Of a stretch of DNA of 64,000 nucleotides, positions 8,991-16,234 are shown piece by piece. The translations under genes were made by a program, and so were the position numbers. This DNA is from Microbacterium sufflavum (lineage in GTDB: Bacteria > Actinomycetota > Actinomycetes > Actinomycetales > Microbacteriaceae). Where the stretch lies: contig NZ_CP078076.1 in assembly GCF_023101165.1 (NCBI RefSeq), forward strand, positions 2,356,001-2,420,000. Reading direction: 5' to 3'. Below the pieces are notes generated by a model. That model did no database searches, was not told the DNA's origin, and worked only from the letters and a program-made list of their open reading frames with translations. How positions within the stretch are numbered: the stretch's first letter is position 1; each line of letters begins with the position of its first letter.

Positions 8991-9049
8991 GGGCGGGGTT
9001 GCCGCGGTCCCGTTCCGGTGGACCGGGACCGAATGGAACGGTGGGATCG

Positions 9050-9724
9050 ATGGCCTCGTCAGAGCCGGGCAAGAAGGGCTTCTCGCTCAAGGACTATGCG
9101 GAGACGCTTCACGCCTATCTCGACGACGGGTACGCCGTCACGAGCTTCGACAAGTACCTCGATGCCCCGCAGGAGAAGCACCTCATCCTCCGGCACGACA
9201 TCGACAACAGCATCGAGCAGGCCATGCGCGTCGCGCGGGTCGACGCGGAGGCCGGGTGCTCGTCGAGCATCTTCCTGCGCGTGCACGCCCGCGGCTACAG
9301 CCTGATGAGTCTGCCGTCGCTCATGATGATCCGCGAGATGGAGGAGCTGGGGCACGAGGTCCAGCTGCACCTCGAGGGCGGCATCGGCGAGGTGCTCGGC
9401 GGTGACAACTTCGAGTGGGCCGAGCGTCAGCGCACGGTCTTCGAGACGGCGGTCGGCCGACCGGTCGGCGGGTTCAGCCTGCACGAGCCGGCGCGACTGG
9501 GCGGATTCGAGTTCGCGGCGGAGCTCCTCGACCGCTGGTCCGACACGGTGCGCTACCACGCCTACGAGCCGCGGTTCATGATGCCGAACATGAAGTATCT
9601 GAGCGACAGCAGCGGCAACTGGCGTGAGGGTCACTTCGCCGAGTGGGTCGGCAAGGTGCCCGTGGTGCAGGTGCTCACCCACCCGTTCTGGTGGTTCGAG
9701 AAGGTTCCGGCCGAGAACTACTGA
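9050..9724 (+). CDS. NodB-like polysaccharide deacetylase family protein
   Basis: 224 residues from an ATG preceded by a weak GGTGGGA ribosome site. The fold cues are LRHDID at about 47-52, in place of the NodB first motif whose aspartates bind metal and act as base, and GHEVQLHLEGG near 100, which carries the H-x4-H metal ligands. A late THPFWWF motif near 212 contributes the last histidine. It resembles the short WbmS-type deacetylases found in O-antigen loci. Predicted to remove an N-acetyl group from an amino sugar in the cytoplasm; no signal peptide is visible. It converges on the LpxD-like gene with 40 bp between, which suggests a deacetylate-then-reacylate pair. Activity is not proven by sequence. 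Confidence 0.75.
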   Translation: MASSEPGKKGFSLKDYAETLHAYLDDGYAVTSFDKYLDAPQEKHLILRHDIDNSIEQAMRVARVDAEAGCSSSIFLRVHARGYSLMSLPSLMMIREMEELGHEVQLHLEGGIGEVLGGDNFEWAERQRTVFETAVGRPVGGFSLHEPARLGGFEFAAELLDRWSDTVRYHAYEPRFMMPNMKYLSDSSGNWREGHFAEWVGKVPVVQVLTHPFWWFEKVPAENY

Positions 9725-9764
9725 TCCGGCCGGAACGACGGAGTCCGCAGCCGGCCGCCCCGGC

Positions 9765-10670
9765 TCAGCGCTTGTTGTCGCCGAGCCGCCGGGCGGGGTT
9801 GCCGATGCGGATCTCGTCGTCGGGCACCGACTTCACCGCGACCGCACCGATGCCGAGCAGGGAGTTGCGGCCGAGCGTGACGCCCTGGATGACGGAGGCG
9901 TTGGGGCCGATCCAGGCGTCGTCCTCGATCACGACGCTGCCGGAGATCTCCGCGCAGGCCGTGATGATCACGTTGCGGCCGATTCGGCAGTTGTGGGCCA
10001 CGTGCACGTGGTCGTCGATCTTGGTGTGATCGCCGACGCGGGTCGGGGCGATGGTGCCGGAGCAGACCGTGGTGAAGTTGCCGACCTCGACGTGGTCCTC
10101 GATGACGACCGAGCCGAGGTGCGGGATGCGGATGTTGTCGCCGTCGGCGTCGCGCTCCATGCCGAAGCCCTCCTCGCCGATCACGGCGTGGCTCTTGATG
10201 AGAGCGTGCGCCCCGATGCGGACGTCGTGCCCGATCACCACGTGATCGCGGATCTCGGCGCCGTCGGCGATCACGGCGCCGGCGCGGACGACGGTGTACT
10301 CCCCGATATGGGCGCCGGGGTGCACCTCGGCGGTCGGGTCGACGCGGGCGGTCGGTGCGATCCCGGGAACGGGCTTGCGGGCGAAGTGCTCGGCGACGGC
10401 CAGGGCGAAGGCGGCACGCGGGTTCTCCACCAGCACCGCCGTCCCCGAACGGGCGTCGTCGGGGAGGGTCGCGGGGGCGAGGAGCACGGCTCCGGCCTCC
10501 AGCGCCTTCGCGGCAGCGGCCGCCGCCGCCACCGGATCGACCACGAACGTCAGGTCTCCCTCGCCGGCCTCGCCGAGCGGGGCGAGACCCGTGACGGAGC
10601 GATCCGTGCCGACGAGTTCGCCCGACAGCTGCTGGGCGAGGGCGGAGGCGGTGACGTGGGGCGCGTTCAT
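9765..10670 (-). CDS. LpxD-like hexapeptide N-acyltransferase
   Basis: 301 residues with an LpxD architecture: an N-terminal uridine-binding-like domain (1-100), then a left-handed beta-helix of hexapeptide repeats (about 105-280). H226 in VHVAHNCRIG sits where the catalytic base of LpxD lies, and GEEGFGME (166-172) matches the LpxD GFG substrate loop. LpxD enzymes move a 3-hydroxyacyl group from ACP to the 2-amino group of a UDP-amino sugar. This Gram-positive organism has no other lipid A genes here, so the acceptor is probably an amino sugar of the envelope glycan. Adjacent, divergently oriented ACP, ketoreductase and KAS III genes would supply the acyl donor. Confidence 0.85.
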   Translation of the reverse strand: MNAPHVTASALAQQLSGELVGTDRSVTGLAPLGEAGEGDLTFVVDPVAAAAAAAKALEAGAVLLAPATLPDDARSGTAVLVENPRAAFALAVAEHFARKPVPGIAPTARVDPTAEVHPGAHIGEYTVVRAGAVIADGAEIRDHVVIGHDVRIGAHALIKSHAVIGEEGFGMERDADGDNIRIPHLGSVVIEDHVEVGNFTTVCSGTIAPTRVGDHTKIDDHVHVAHNCRIGRNVIITACAEISGSVVIEDDAWIGPNASVIQGVTLGRNSLLGIGAVAVKSVPDDEIRIGNPARRLGDNKR

Positions 10671-10676
10671 GCTCCG

Positions 10677-10682
10677 ACCCTA
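10677..10682 (-). promoter_or_regulatory. Candidate leaderless -10 hexamer (TAGGGT) for the LpxD-like gene
   Basis: TAGGGT on the minus strand, 6 nt before the ATG at 10670. A short GGAGC next to the ATG could also act as a weak ribosome site. Confidence 0.45.
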
Positions 10683-10724
10683 CTGCGAACGGCGGGGCGC
10701 CCCGGCGGTGCGAGGGGCGGCGGA

Positions 10725-10730
10725 TATGAT
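10725..10730 (+). promoter_or_regulatory. Candidate leaderless -10 hexamer (TATGAT) for the ACP gene
   Basis: TATGAT ends 6 nt before the ATG at 10737, with no ribosome site between. It would drive the ACP-ketoreductase pair. It lies 42 bp from the opposing LpxD-like hexamer, so both arms of the acyl cassette start from one short intergenic region. Confidence 0.55.
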
Positions 10731-10736
10731 CGACGC

Positions 10737-10961
10737 ATGGATGAGAAGGCGCTTCTGGAGCTGGTGGCGGAGATCCTCGAGGTCGAGGTGGACGAGGTCG
10801 CACTGACCGATGAGCTGGACGCGGTGGGCTGGGACTCGCTCGCGAACATCAGCTTCATCGCGGAGGTCGACGAGGCGATCGGCGTGACGATCGATGCGGA
10901 CGAGCTCGCGAACGCGAAGACCGTCTCCGACCTGCACGCACTCACCCGTGCCGGTGCCTGA
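10737..10961 (+). CDS. Acyl carrier protein
   Basis: 74 acidic residues, the normal ACP size. GWDSLANI (31-38) contains S34, the expected 4'-phosphopantetheine attachment serine of the DSL motif. It would carry acyl intermediates as thioesters in the cytoplasm. It is followed by an overlapping SDR reductase (8 bp shared) and then a KAS III gene, and faces an LpxD-like acyltransferase. This is therefore more likely a dedicated glycan-modifying ACP than the housekeeping one, which normally sits with the fatty-acid synthase genes. Leaderless start at a -10 hexamer 6 nt upstream. Confidence 0.92.
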   Translation: MDEKALLELVAEILEVEVDEVALTDELDAVGWDSLANISFIAEVDEAIGVTIDADELANAKTVSDLHALTRAGA

Positions 10962-11721
10962 GACCTCCGACTACCTGCACCTCGACGGCCGCGCGGTCGT
11001 CGTCACCGGCGCAACCTCGGGCATCGGTCGGCAGACCGCGATCGACCTCTCGCGTCAGGGCGCCCGGGTCGCGCTGATCGGACGCCGCGAGGCCGAGCTG
11101 GAGGAGACCCGCGGCCTGCTCGCGGGCGAGGGGCACCTGCTGGCGCCGTTCGACCTGACCGACCACGCGGGCGTCGCGGCGCTGCTGCGCGGGATCGCCG
11201 CCGAGCTCGGACCGCTCGACGGCCTGGTGCACGCGGCGGGCGTCCACGTGACCGCTCCGCTGCGGATCGCGACGGCCGATCAGACCTCGGCCGTGTTCGA
11301 CATCAACGTCACGAGCGCGCTGATGCTCGCCAAGGCGTTCCGTCACCCCAAGGTGCGCGCCGAGTCGTCGAGCATCGTCCTGCTGTCGTCGGCGGTCGGC
11401 CTGGTCGGGGAAGCAGGAGTGAGCGCGTACGCGGCGAGCAAGGCCGCCGTCGCATCCCTCGGCAAGTCGCTCGCGCTCGAGCTGGCGCGGGAGGGTGTGC
11501 GCGTCAACAGCATCGCCGCCGGGATCGTCGAGACCGCGCTGACCGAACGGCTGCGCGCCTCGGTGGGTGCCGCGGCCTGGGACGAGATCGAGGCGGCGCA
11601 CCCGCTCGGCCTCGGCACCGTGGAAGACGTGGCGGGGGCGGCGCTGTATCTGCTCTCCCCGGTCTCGCGCTGGGTCACCGGTTCGGTGATGGTGGTGGAC
11701 GGCGGGTACACCGCGAGGTGA
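10954..11721 (+). CDS. SDR-family 3-oxoacyl-ACP reductase-like enzyme
   Basis: 255 residues from a GTG inside the end of the ACP gene, so it is translated by coupling. It shows the classical SDR signature: TGATSGIG (18-25) for NADP(H), an NVT asparagine near 118, serines in LLSSAVG (about 143-149), and Y159-K163 in YAASK as catalytic pair. FabG-like enzymes reduce 3-oxoacyl-ACP to (R)-3-hydroxyacyl-ACP. The gene's place between an ACP and a KAS III gene supports that substrate; a sugar ketoreductase role is the main alternative. Length is typical for FabG. Confidence 0.85.
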   Translation: MPETSDYLHLDGRAVVVTGATSGIGRQTAIDLSRQGARVALIGRREAELEETRGLLAGEGHLLAPFDLTDHAGVAALLRGIAAELGPLDGLVHAAGVHVTAPLRIATADQTSAVFDINVTSALMLAKAFRHPKVRAESSSIVLLSSAVGLVGEAGVSAYAASKAAVASLGKSLALELAREGVRVNSIAAGIVETALTERLRASVGAAAWDEIEAAHPLGLGTVEDVAGAALYLLSPVSRWVTGSVMVVDGGYTAR

Positions 11722-11735
11722 CCGCTCCCGGCCCG

Positions 11736-11741
11736 TAGACT
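11736..11741 (+). promoter_or_regulatory. Candidate leaderless -10 hexamer (TAGACT) for the KAS III gene
   Basis: TAGACT ends 6 nt before the ATG at 11748. It implies that the KAS III gene and the genes after it can be transcribed separately from the ACP-reductase pair. Confidence 0.5.
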
Positions 11742-11747
11742 GGGGGC

Positions 11748-12755
11748 ATGGGTGCCCGCATCGCTGCCGTCGACTACTACCTGCCCGAGGCCGTCCTCAG
11801 CAATGAGGATCTCTCCCGAGAGTTCCCGGAGTGGAGCGTCGAGAAGATCTCCGGCAAGACCGGGATCGACCGCCGCCACATCTCCGGTCCCGACGAGTTC
11901 TCGTCCGACCTGGCCATCGCGGCAGCACGACGTCTGTTCGAGCGCGACGGCATCGACCCCCAGTCGATCGACTACGTGATCCTCTGCACGCAGAGCCCCG
12001 ACTACTACCTCCCCTCGACCGCCTGCATCGTGCAGGACGCCCTGGGCATCCCGACCTCGGCGGGCGCGACCGACATCACGCTCGGCTGCTCCGGCTACAT
12101 CTACGCCCTGGGCCTCGCCAAGGGCCTGATCGAGTCGGGCCAGGCGGCGAAGGTCCTGGTCGTCACGGCCGACACGTACACGAAGTTCATCAACCCGGCC
12201 GACAAGTCCGTGCGCACGATCTTCGGCGACGGCGCGGCAGCGACCCTCGTGACCGCGGACGGCTCCGACACCTCGCTCACCGCCATGACCTACGGCACGG
12301 ACGGCTCGGGCGGCAAGAGCCTCATCGTCCCGAACGGCGGGCTGCGCGCGGGCGCCGCACTCCAGCCGAAGGCCGACACGGCCGTGCGGGAGCTCGTCGC
12401 CTCGGGCTACGACCTGTACATGGACGGCCCCGACATCTTCAACTTCACCCTCCGCGTGGTGCCGGAGACGGTCGAGGAGATCCTCGCCAAGGCGCAGCTG
12501 GAGCAGAACGACATCGACCTGTTCGTGTTCCACCAGGCGAACGCCTTCATGCTCGAGCACCTGCGCAAGAAGCTCAAGGTGCCCGCCGAGAAGTTCTTCG
12601 TGTCGCTCGCCGAGTCCGGCAACACGGTGTCGTCCACCATCCCGATCGCGCTCGCCGACGCCGAACGCCAGGGCGCCCTGGTGCCCGGCATGCGCGTGAT
12701 GCTCCTCGGCTTCGGTGTCGGTCTCTCCTGGGGTGGGCTGGTCGCGACGTGGTGA
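11748..12755 (+). CDS. FabH-like beta-ketoacyl-ACP synthase III
   Basis: 335 residues, normal for the KAS III thiolase fold. The catalytic triad is visible: C114 in LGCSGYIYAL, H262 in FHQANAFM and N292 in ESGNTVSSTIPIAL. KAS III enzymes condense an acyl-CoA (usually acetyl-CoA) with malonyl-ACP to give a 3-ketoacyl-ACP. With the ACP, ketoreductase and LpxD-like transferase next door, and no dehydratase or enoyl reductase, the simplest reading is one condensation and one reduction, giving a short 3-hydroxyacyl-ACP for sugar acylation. Chain length is inferred, not seen. The TGA overlaps the GTG of the next glycosyltransferase by 4 bp. Confidence 0.9.
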   Translation: MGARIAAVDYYLPEAVLSNEDLSREFPEWSVEKISGKTGIDRRHISGPDEFSSDLAIAAARRLFERDGIDPQSIDYVILCTQSPDYYLPSTACIVQDALGIPTSAGATDITLGCSGYIYALGLAKGLIESGQAAKVLVVTADTYTKFINPADKSVRTIFGDGAAATLVTADGSDTSLTAMTYGTDGSGGKSLIVPNGGLRAGAALQPKADTAVRELVASGYDLYMDGPDIFNFTLRVVPETVEEILAKAQLEQNDIDLFVFHQANAFMLEHLRKKLKVPAEKFFVSLAESGNTVSSTIPIALADAERQGALVPGMRVMLLGFGVGLSWGGLVATW

Positions 12756-13921
12756 GCGCCTCCGCCCCGCGCCCGACGCTCCTCATCCTGTCCTTCGTGC
12801 CGATCGACGGTGACCCGCGCGTCATCAAGCAGGTCCGCCGCTTCGTCGACGAGTACGACGTGACGACGTGCTCGCCCGGCCCGTCGCCGCACCCCGGCGT
12901 CACGCACGTCGAGATCCGTGGCGACCTCCCGCCCAAGCAGGACATCGTGACCAGGGTGCGCGACGAGTTCGCGCGGCGGACCGAGGGGTTCCGCCGGATG
13001 TACTTCCAGTCGCCCGGTGTGCTCGAGACCATCCACCTGTTGCGCGGGCGGCGTTTCGACGCGGTGATCGCCAACGACGCCGAGACCGTGGGCGTCGCGT
13101 GCCGGCTCTTCGGCGCCGACCGCGTGCACGCCGACCTGCACGAGTTCTTCCCGGACATGGGCTTCGAGGACACGCCGCTCGGCCGTCGGCACCAGCGCTA
13201 CTGGTCGTGGATGACGAAGCACCTGGTGTCGCAGGCGCACTCGTCCACGACGGTCGGCGGCGAGATCGCCAAGCGGTACCACGAGTACGGCCTCCAGCCC
13301 GGGGTGGTGACGAACTCGACACACCTGCGCGACCTCCCGTACCGTCCCGTGGGTTCCGCGATCCGGCTCGTGCACAGCGGCAACCCATTCCACGAGCGCA
13401 GCCTCGGCGAGATCATGCGTGCGGTGGCGGCGTCCCCGGTCGAGGTCACCTTCGACCTCTACCTCACGTGGCAGCCCGAGAAGACGCGCTCCGAGTTCGT
13501 GGCGCTCGCCGAGGAGCTGGGGCCGCGGATCACGGTGCACGACCCCGTGCCGCAGTCCGTGCTCATCGAGACGCTCAACGAGTACGACCTCGGCATCCAC
13601 ATCCTGCAGCCGGTGAGCACCAACAACGTGATGGCACTGCCGAACAAGTTCTTCGACTACGTCCAGGCGCGCCTCGGCATCGTGGTCGGCCCGTCGGTCG
13701 AGATGGCGCGCATCGTGCGCGACCATGGCCTCGGCGTCGTCACGGACGGCTTCGACGAGGCATCGATCGCCGCGACCATCGACGCGCTCACCCCCGAGCG
13801 CGTCGACGGGTTCAAGCAGGCCGCGATGCGGGCGGCCGATGCGCTCTCCGCGGAGCGGCAGGTCGAGGTGTGGGCGCGGGCCGTGGAGGAGATCGTCGCC
13901 GGCTCGGCGGGCCGTGCCTGA
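12752..13921 (+). CDS. Glycosyltransferase family 4-like protein
   Basis: 389 residues from a GTG that overlaps the KAS III stop (GTGA). The N-terminal half has TLLILSFVPIDGDPRVIKQV (about 9-28), a common start of GT4 enzymes, and DLHEFFPDM near 125. The C-terminal half has LVHSGNPFHERSLGEIMRAV and NNVMALPNKFFDYVQARLGI, which fit the GT-B donor-binding region. Predicted to be a cytosolic sugar transferase for the envelope glycan. Coupling to KAS III makes it a candidate for adding the acylated sugar, but that is inference only. Confidence 0.85.
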   Translation: MSASAPRPTLLILSFVPIDGDPRVIKQVRRFVDEYDVTTCSPGPSPHPGVTHVEIRGDLPPKQDIVTRVRDEFARRTEGFRRMYFQSPGVLETIHLLRGRRFDAVIANDAETVGVACRLFGADRVHADLHEFFPDMGFEDTPLGRRHQRYWSWMTKHLVSQAHSSTTVGGEIAKRYHEYGLQPGVVTNSTHLRDLPYRPVGSAIRLVHSGNPFHERSLGEIMRAVAASPVEVTFDLYLTWQPEKTRSEFVALAEELGPRITVHDPVPQSVLIETLNEYDLGIHILQPVSTNNVMALPNKFFDYVQARLGIVVGPSVEMARIVRDHGLGVVTDGFDEASIAATIDALTPERVDGFKQAAMRAADALSAERQVEVWARAVEEIVAGSAGRA

Positions 13922-15092
13922 CCTCGGGGCGCGGGCGTATCGCCTCGCGCAGAAGCTGGTGCCCTCGTCGATCGCGGGGTATGTGCTCCCCGGGCACGTG
14001 CGCCAGTTCCGCGAGACCGGTGTCACCGTGGCCAGCGACGCCCCGCGGCGACTGCTCATCGCGCCGGTGAACTCGGCGGGGCAGGGGTACGCGTGGGCGC
14101 GGGCGGCCGAGACGCTGCCCGGCGTCGCCGCAGCCAGCGCCATGTTCCGCGGGGGCGACGACGTGTTCGGGTTCCACGCCGATCACCTCATCCCCGCGAC
14201 GGCACTGGTCGGCAACGCTCGCTGGCGCCGGGCGCAGCACCACGCGATCCTCCACGGCTTCACGCACGTGCTGATCGAATCCGGGCGGCACCTCTCCGAG
14301 CTCGACGGCGACCCGCTGGAGCTGGTGCGAGAGCTGCAGACGGCGGGGGTCCGCGTGGCGCTCGTGTGGCACGGGAGCGACATCCGTCTCCCGAGTGCGC
14401 ACGCCGCGCGCGAGCCGGACTCGCCCTTCCACGGTGATCGCTATGCCGGGACAGCCGTGCTCGAGGAGATCGCCGAGCGGCACGCGCGCTTCGCAGAGGC
14501 CGCCGGGGTGCCCGTGTTCGTCTCGACTCCGGATCTGCTGCCGTTCGCGCCGGGTGCCACCTGGCTCCCCGTCGTGGTGGATCCGCGATCCTGGGCCGCG
14601 GCGGGGGACCGCCCTGCGCTCTCCGGCGACGGGCCACTGCGCGTCGTGCATGCCCCGTCGAGCGCCGGCCTGAAGGGCAGCGACCGCATCGCCGCAGCCG
14701 TGCAGCGGCTCGAGGCCGAGGGGCTCATCGAGTACACCGAGGTCAGGGGCGTCCCCGCCGAGCGGATGCCGGAGCTGTACGGCGGCGCCGACGTCGTCCT
14801 CGACCAGTTCCTCGCCGGGGCCTACGGCGTCGCGGTCTGCGAGGCGCTGGCGGCCGGTCGCCTGGTGGTCAGCCATGTGTCGGACGACACCCGTGAGGCG
14901 GTGCGCGCGGCCAGCGGACACGAGCTGCCCGTGGTGCAGGCCAGGGCAACGGAACTGGAGGGCGTGCTGCGCGAGGTCGCCGCGAATCGCGCGCGCTCTG
15001 CGACGCGAGCCGCCGAGGGGCCGGCGTTCGTGCGCGCGGTGCACGACGGGACGATGTCGGCGGAGACGCTGCGGCCGTTCCTCGACGCGTGA
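13914..15092 (+). CDS. GT-B-like glycosyltransferase, four-paralogue family member D
   Basis: 392 residues from a GTG overlapping the previous stop by 8 bp. It belongs to the same paralogous family as the minus-strand genes near 4-9 kb, sharing IAPVNSAGQGYAWARAAE at 49-66, THVLIESG, HGSDIRLPSAH, FVSTPDLLPF and VVLDQFLAGAYGVAVCEALAA. In this copy the first motif has NS instead of NY. Predicted cytoplasmic sugar transferase; donor unknown. It ends the operon that starts with KAS III, since wecB has its own promoter-like hexamer. Confidence 0.8.
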   Translation: MPDLGARAYRLAQKLVPSSIAGYVLPGHVRQFRETGVTVASDAPRRLLIAPVNSAGQGYAWARAAETLPGVAAASAMFRGGDDVFGFHADHLIPATALVGNARWRRAQHHAILHGFTHVLIESGRHLSELDGDPLELVRELQTAGVRVALVWHGSDIRLPSAHAAREPDSPFHGDRYAGTAVLEEIAERHARFAEAAGVPVFVSTPDLLPFAPGATWLPVVVDPRSWAAAGDRPALSGDGPLRVVHAPSSAGLKGSDRIAAAVQRLEAEGLIEYTEVRGVPAERMPELYGGADVVLDQFLAGAYGVAVCEALAAGRLVVSHVSDDTREAVRAASGHELPVVQARATELEGVLREVAANRARSATRAAEGPAFVRAVHDGTMSAETLRPFLDA

Positions 15093-15106
15093 GCCGCCGG
15101 GCTCCG

Positions 15107-15112
15107 TAGAGT
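15107..15112 (+). promoter_or_regulatory. Candidate leaderless -10 hexamer (TAGAGT) for wecB
   Basis: TAGAGT lies 8 nt before the GTG at 15121 and only 2 nt before an ATG at 15115. The spacing favours GTG as the first codon of a leaderless mRNA. Confidence 0.45.
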
Positions 15113-15120
15113 AGATGCTC

Positions 15121-16185
15121 GTGAAGATCGTCAGCGTCGTCGGCGCGCGCCCCCAGTTCGTCAAGCTCGCCCCGATCCACCATGCCGCCCGCGCGGCCGG
15201 GGTGGAGCACGTGATCGTGCACACCGGACAGCACTACGACCCGCTGCTGTCTGACGTGTTCTTCGAGGATCTGGGGATCGGCGCCCCCGACGTGCACCTC
15301 GGCGTGGGCAGCGGCTCGCACGGCGTGCAGACCGGTGCGATGCTGGGCGCCCTCGACGCGGTGTTCGACGAGCACCGCCCCGACTGGGTGCTGGTGTACG
15401 GCGACACGAACTCGACGGTGGCGGCGGCGCTGAGCGCGGTCAAACTGCACATCCCGGTGGCGCACCTGGAGGCGGGGCTGCGCAGCTTCAACCGTCGCAT
15501 GCCGGAGGAGCACAACCGCGTGCTGACCGACCATGCCGCCGACCTTCTTCTCGCACCGACGCAGGTCGCCGTCGACCACCTCACGCGCGAAGGGCTGGCC
15601 GAGCGCACCGTGCTGGTGGGCGATGTGATGACCGATGTGCTGTTCGACGTGCGCGACCGTGTCGCCCGGCGTGCCGCCGACGAGGGGGAGCGCCTGGACG
15701 CCGCCGAGGGGGAGTACTACCTGGCGACGATCCACCGCGCCGAGAACACCGACGACCCGGCGCGGCTGCGGCAGGTGGTCGAGGCCCTGGCGGGGCTCGA
15801 CCGTCCCGTCGTGCTGCTGGCCCACCCGCGCGTGGTGGCCAAGGCGGCCGCGCACGGCATCGACCTCGACCGCGGCTCGCTCACCTCCCGCCCGCCGCTC
15901 GCCTACCCCGACCTGATCGCGGCCGCGGCCGCGAGTGCCGGTGTGGTGACCGACTCGGGCGGCCTGCAGAAGGAGGCGTTCCTGCTGCGCGTGCCGTGCA
16001 CGACCGTGCGCACCGAGACGGAGTGGGTCGAGACGGTGGAGCTGGGCTGGAACGTGCTCGCGAACACGCGCGAGGAGATCGCGGCGGCCGTGACGCGTCC
16101 TCGACCGGCGGCCACGGACGCGGCACCGTACGGCGACGGGCACGCCGCCGAGCGCGTGATCGCGGTGCTGTCCGAGCGTCGCTGA
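15121..16185 (+). CDS. wecB: UDP-N-acetylglucosamine 2-epimerase (non-hydrolysing)
   Basis: 354 residues. It interconverts UDP-GlcNAc and UDP-ManNAc in the cytoplasm. Visible motifs are VVGARPQFVKLAP at the N-terminus, GDTNST, HLEAGLRSFNRRMPEEHNR with the catalytic acidic residues, and the UDP-binding TDSGGLQKEAF near the C-terminus. The GTG at 15121 is chosen over the ATG two codons earlier because of the promoter hexamer spacing and the usual family start. The gene is directly followed by a UDP-sugar dehydrogenase, so the pair likely makes UDP-ManNAcA for the surface glycan. Confidence 0.93.
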   Translation: MKIVSVVGARPQFVKLAPIHHAARAAGVEHVIVHTGQHYDPLLSDVFFEDLGIGAPDVHLGVGSGSHGVQTGAMLGALDAVFDEHRPDWVLVYGDTNSTVAAALSAVKLHIPVAHLEAGLRSFNRRMPEEHNRVLTDHAADLLLAPTQVAVDHLTREGLAERTVLVGDVMTDVLFDVRDRVARRAADEGERLDAAEGEYYLATIHRAENTDDPARLRQVVEALAGLDRPVVLLAHPRVVAKAAAHGIDLDRGSLTSRPPLAYPDLIAAAAASAGVVTDSGGLQKEAFLLRVPCTTVRTETEWVETVELGWNVLANTREEIAAAVTRPRPAATDAAPYGDGHAAERVIAVLSERR

Positions 16186-16221
16186 GGCTCACCCGCGAGG
16201 AGCCGGGTACCCGCGCCGGAA

Positions 16222-16227
16222 TATACT
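16222..16227 (+). promoter_or_regulatory. Candidate leaderless -10 hexamer (TATACT) for wecC
   Basis: TATACT, five of six consensus bases, ends 7 nt before the ATG at 16235. No -35 match is visible. Confidence 0.5.
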
Positions 16228-16234
16228 CGAACCC

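Noticed and set aside
9765..10670. Reading the LpxD-like gene as evidence of lipid A or an outer membrane
   Set aside because: All neighbours and the wider gene set are Gram-positive actinobacterial and no LpxA, LpxC or LpxB is present. A glycan N-acyltransferase fits better.
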